A stretch of 7,111 nucleotides of DNA from Pseudomonadota bacterium (GTDB taxonomy: Bacteria > Pseudomonadota > Gammaproteobacteria > Acidithiobacillales > Acidithiobacillaceae), in assembly GCA_021818125.1 (NCBI GenBank), contig JAKAFG010000100.1:1-7111 (forward strand). The letters are read 5' to 3'. Within the stretch, counting starts at the first letter, position 1, and each line of letters opens with the position of its first letter. Of the stretch, positions 5,797 to 7,111 are shown piece after piece. The notes beneath the pieces are model-generated. The model was not told where the DNA came from, did no database searches, and was given only the letters and a program-made list of their open reading frames with translations. A program made the position numbers and the translations under genes.

Positions 5797-6876
5797 ATGA
5801 TTGCAGATCGCATTCGTCAAGCACGACTGGCGGCAGGTCTGACCCTGGGTGCATTGGGTGAACAGGTGGGTGTTTCTCACACCGCTATCCAGAAGTACGA
5901 GAAGGGTCTTCTGACGCCCGCGTCGACTCAGCTGCTCAAGCTGGCCCGCGCCTGCGGCATCCGGACCGAGTACTTCTTTCGCACGCATACGGTCGAACTG
6001 CTGCAGCCCGAGTTCCGCAAGCTCTCGACCTTTGGGAAGACGGCGCAGGATGCGCTGAAGATCAAGGTCGTCGAGCTGGTGGAAAAGCGCGTGGAGTTGC
6101 TCGGCGCCTTTCCCGAACTACCGTTCCCGGCGTTTGCGCCGCCCGCGAATCTGCCTGAGCACGTCGCCTCGCTGGATGAGATCGATGCGTTCTCGGATAC
6201 GGTCCGCAACGCTTGGCAGTTGGGGCTGAACCCGATTGCCGACCTCACCGACACCCTCGAAGGGCTTGGCTTGCTGGTCATTGTGGTCGATGAAGAGAAC
6301 CCGGGGTTCTCTGGCTTGACGGCCAAGGCACGAACCGAAGATGGCCGGGAATATCCGGTCGTGGCTGTTTCCAAGCGCTGGCCCGGTGATCGGCAGCGGT
6401 TCACCCTGGCGCATGAGCTGGGGCATCTGCTGCTCGAAGGACGACTGGCTGATGGCATCGACGAAGAGAAAGCCTGCGACCGTTTCGCCGGTGCATTCCT
6501 GGCTCCGCGTGTCGCGGTGCTTCAGTTGCTTGGGGCGCAGCGCCATGCGCTGGAATGGCAAGAGTTGTATGTGCTCAAACACGAGTTCGGCCTATCGATG
6601 GCCGGGTGGCTGCAGCGCGCCAAACAGTGTGGCGTGATCACCGAGGCTGCCCACCTCTCGATGGTCAAGCGGTTTTCGGCAAAGGGCTGGCGCAAGAACG
6701 AGCCAGGTGACCCGCTACCGCAAGAGCATCCACGACTGTTTGATCAGTTGGTGTACCGCGCCTTGGCTGAGCAATACATTTCCGAGGGCAAGGCGGCGGA
6801 ACTGCTGGGCATCCCGATGATGCGCTTCCACAAAGAACGCCAGTTGGAGTCATCGGATGCAGTTGCTTATCAGTGA
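5797..6876 (+). CDS. XRE-family HTH / ImmA-IrrE metallopeptidase fusion, antitoxin-like regulator
   Basis: The 359-aa protein is intact. Residues 3-58 form an XRE/Cro-type DNA-binding domain (RIRQARLAAGLTLGALGEQV, then VSHTAIQKYEKG). Residues about 140-245 are an ImmA/IrrE (COG2856, DUF955) zinc-protease domain: FTLAHELGHLLLEG holds the HExxH motif (H206, E207, H210), and EEKACDRFAGAFLAP (223-237) supplies the likely third ligand, E224. The C-terminus (about 315-348) has YISEGKAAELLGIP, a second helix-turn-helix-like segment reminiscent of small antitoxins paired with PIN toxins. Fusions of this type act as cleavable or protein-cleaving repressors in phage, ICE and toxin-antitoxin settings. 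The start at ATG 5797 has AAGGAGG 4 nt upstream. Its end overlaps the PIN remnant by 20 nt, so the two were co-translated. The inverted repeat at 5739-5781 suggests autoregulation. The protease substrate is unknown. Confidence 0.93.
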   Translation: MIADRIRQARLAAGLTLGALGEQVGVSHTAIQKYEKGLLTPASTQLLKLARACGIRTEYFFRTHTVELLQPEFRKLSTFGKTAQDALKIKVVELVEKRVELLGAFPELPFPAFAPPANLPEHVASLDEIDAFSDTVRNAWQLGLNPIADLTDTLEGLGLLVIVVDEENPGFSGLTAKARTEDGREYPVVAVSKRWPGDRQRFTLAHELGHLLLEGRLADGIDEEKACDRFAGAFLAPRVAVLQLLGAQRHALEWQELYVLKHEFGLSMAGWLQRAKQCGVITEAAHLSMVKRFSAKGWRKNEPGDPLPQEHPRLFDQLVYRALAEQYISEGKAAELLGIPMMRFHKERQLESSDAVAYQ

Positions 6877-7000
6877 TGCCAACATCTTGATCGACATGGA
6901 AGAGGGAGCGTTGATGGATACGCTCTTTCGGCTTCCGATGCAGTTTGGCATCCCTGATCTGCTGTACTAGGAAGAAATTGAGCTGAACCGCCCCGGGTAT
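6857..7000 (+). pseudogene. PIN-domain toxin remnant (amber stop plus insertion sequence)
   Basis: ATG 6857, with GGAG at 6846-6849, begins MQLLISDANILIDMEEGALM, a typical PIN-domain start in which D7 is the first metal-binding Asp. PIN toxins are Mg-dependent ribonucleases of about 130-170 aa. Translation stops at TAG 6968-6970 after 37 residues. The same frame then continues as EEIELNR, the expected sequence after '...GIPDLLY' in this family (usually '..PD.L..EEL..'), so TAG is most simply a point mutation in a sense codon. The frame is then lost at the IS end near 7001, removing the rest of the domain with its later acidic residues. The gene overlaps the XRE/ImmA gene by 20 nt in another frame, a translational-coupling arrangement usual for toxin-antitoxin pairs. 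It is non-functional as seen, unless a distant 3' part survives beyond the IS, and even then the stop remains. Confidence 0.85.
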
Positions 7001-7111
7001 TGTAGAGGCTGATTAATGTAAGTCATGCCGCTTTACCGGCCTGACGGGCGAGTTTCTGGTAATATTGTGCCTCAGCTTCTGCCGGAGGGATATATCCCAA
7101 GGGTTCCAGAA
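7001..7111 (-). mobile_element. IS3-family insertion sequence, one end (rest outside the window)
   Basis: The PIN reading frame breaks off just before TGTAGAGGCTGATTAATG (7001-7018), which starts with the TG typical of IS3-family termini. Twenty-two bases in lies a transposase stop codon on the - strand. The other end, the matching inverted repeat and the target duplication are beyond the window, so the boundary is good to a few bases only. Confidence 0.7.
7023..7111 (-). CDS. IS3-family transposase (OrfB), last 28 residues
   Basis: Read on the - strand, the window edge opens into LEPLGYIPPAEAEAQYYQ, then KLARQAGKAA and TGA (7025-7023). 'GYIPPAEAE..YY' is the characteristic C-terminal end of IS3-family DDE transposases, after the integrase core. 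The catalytic residues lie outside the window, so activity cannot be judged. The stop sits 22 bp inside the presumed IS tip, a spacing normal for this family. Confidence 0.85.
   Translation of the reverse strand, partial: LEPLGYIPPAEAEAQYYQKLARQAGKAA

Noticed and set aside
5928..6458. 176-aa - strand frame opposite the XRE-ImmA gene
   Set aside because: Low-complexity Ser/Arg-rich shadow typical of the antisense of a GC-rich gene.
1..7111. CRISPR array, tRNA or rRNA genes
   Set aside because: No regularly spaced repeats and no cloverleaf or rRNA-like sequence was seen on either strand.

Overview
The window looks like a chromosomal segment from a moderately GC-rich proteobacterium. Acidithiobacillus or a close relative is my best guess. 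This rests on the gene mix and on impressions of the proteins, not on any database match. Genes have good Shine-Dalgarno sites and sigma70-type promoters. Most of the window is ordinary housekeeping DNA, and the right end is an accessory patch.

Layout. (1) 2-538, +: the C-terminal part of a gene cut by the window edge, probably a DUF1641-like protein. It converges on a reverse-strand gene across one shared, bidirectional-looking terminator (551-592). (2) 615-1184, -: a 189-aa protein resembling only the C-terminal, nucleotide-sugar-binding half of Kdo transferase (WaaA/KdtA). It diverges from glgA across a short region with a promoter on each strand. (3) 1344-2807, +: full-length glycogen synthase glgA. 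(4) 2860-4248, +: an MBL-fold/beta-CASP hydrolase of the RNA-processing type, 52 bp behind glgA with its own strong ribosome binding site. (5) 4332-4748, +: a 138-aa histidine-rich protein of unknown function with a good promoter. A 16-bp hairpin follows it. (6) 4851-5483, +: endonuclease III (nth), complete, with all catalytic and iron-sulfur residues at the same numbers as in E. coli.

(7) 5484-5796 is a 313-bp gap. Its left part may hold decayed coding sequence. Its right end is an AT-rich promoter/operator with an inverted repeat, flanked by two copies of a small palindrome. (8) 5797-6876, +: an XRE-family DNA-binding domain fused to an ImmA/IrrE metallopeptidase domain, with an extra C-terminal helix-turn-helix-like segment. 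(9) 6857-7000, +: a PIN-domain toxin remnant overlapping the regulator by 20 nt. It has an in-frame amber codon after 37 residues and is then cut by an insertion sequence. (10) 7001-7111: the end of an IS3-family element, with the last 28 codons of its transposase on the - strand.

The most interesting part is 5700-7111. It appears to be a toxin-antitoxin-like operon in which the regulator/protease is intact and its promoter looks autoregulatory, while the PIN toxin has been inactivated twice. The orphan Kdo-transferase half and the His-rich protein with hemerythrin-like motif spacing are the other items worth a second look.
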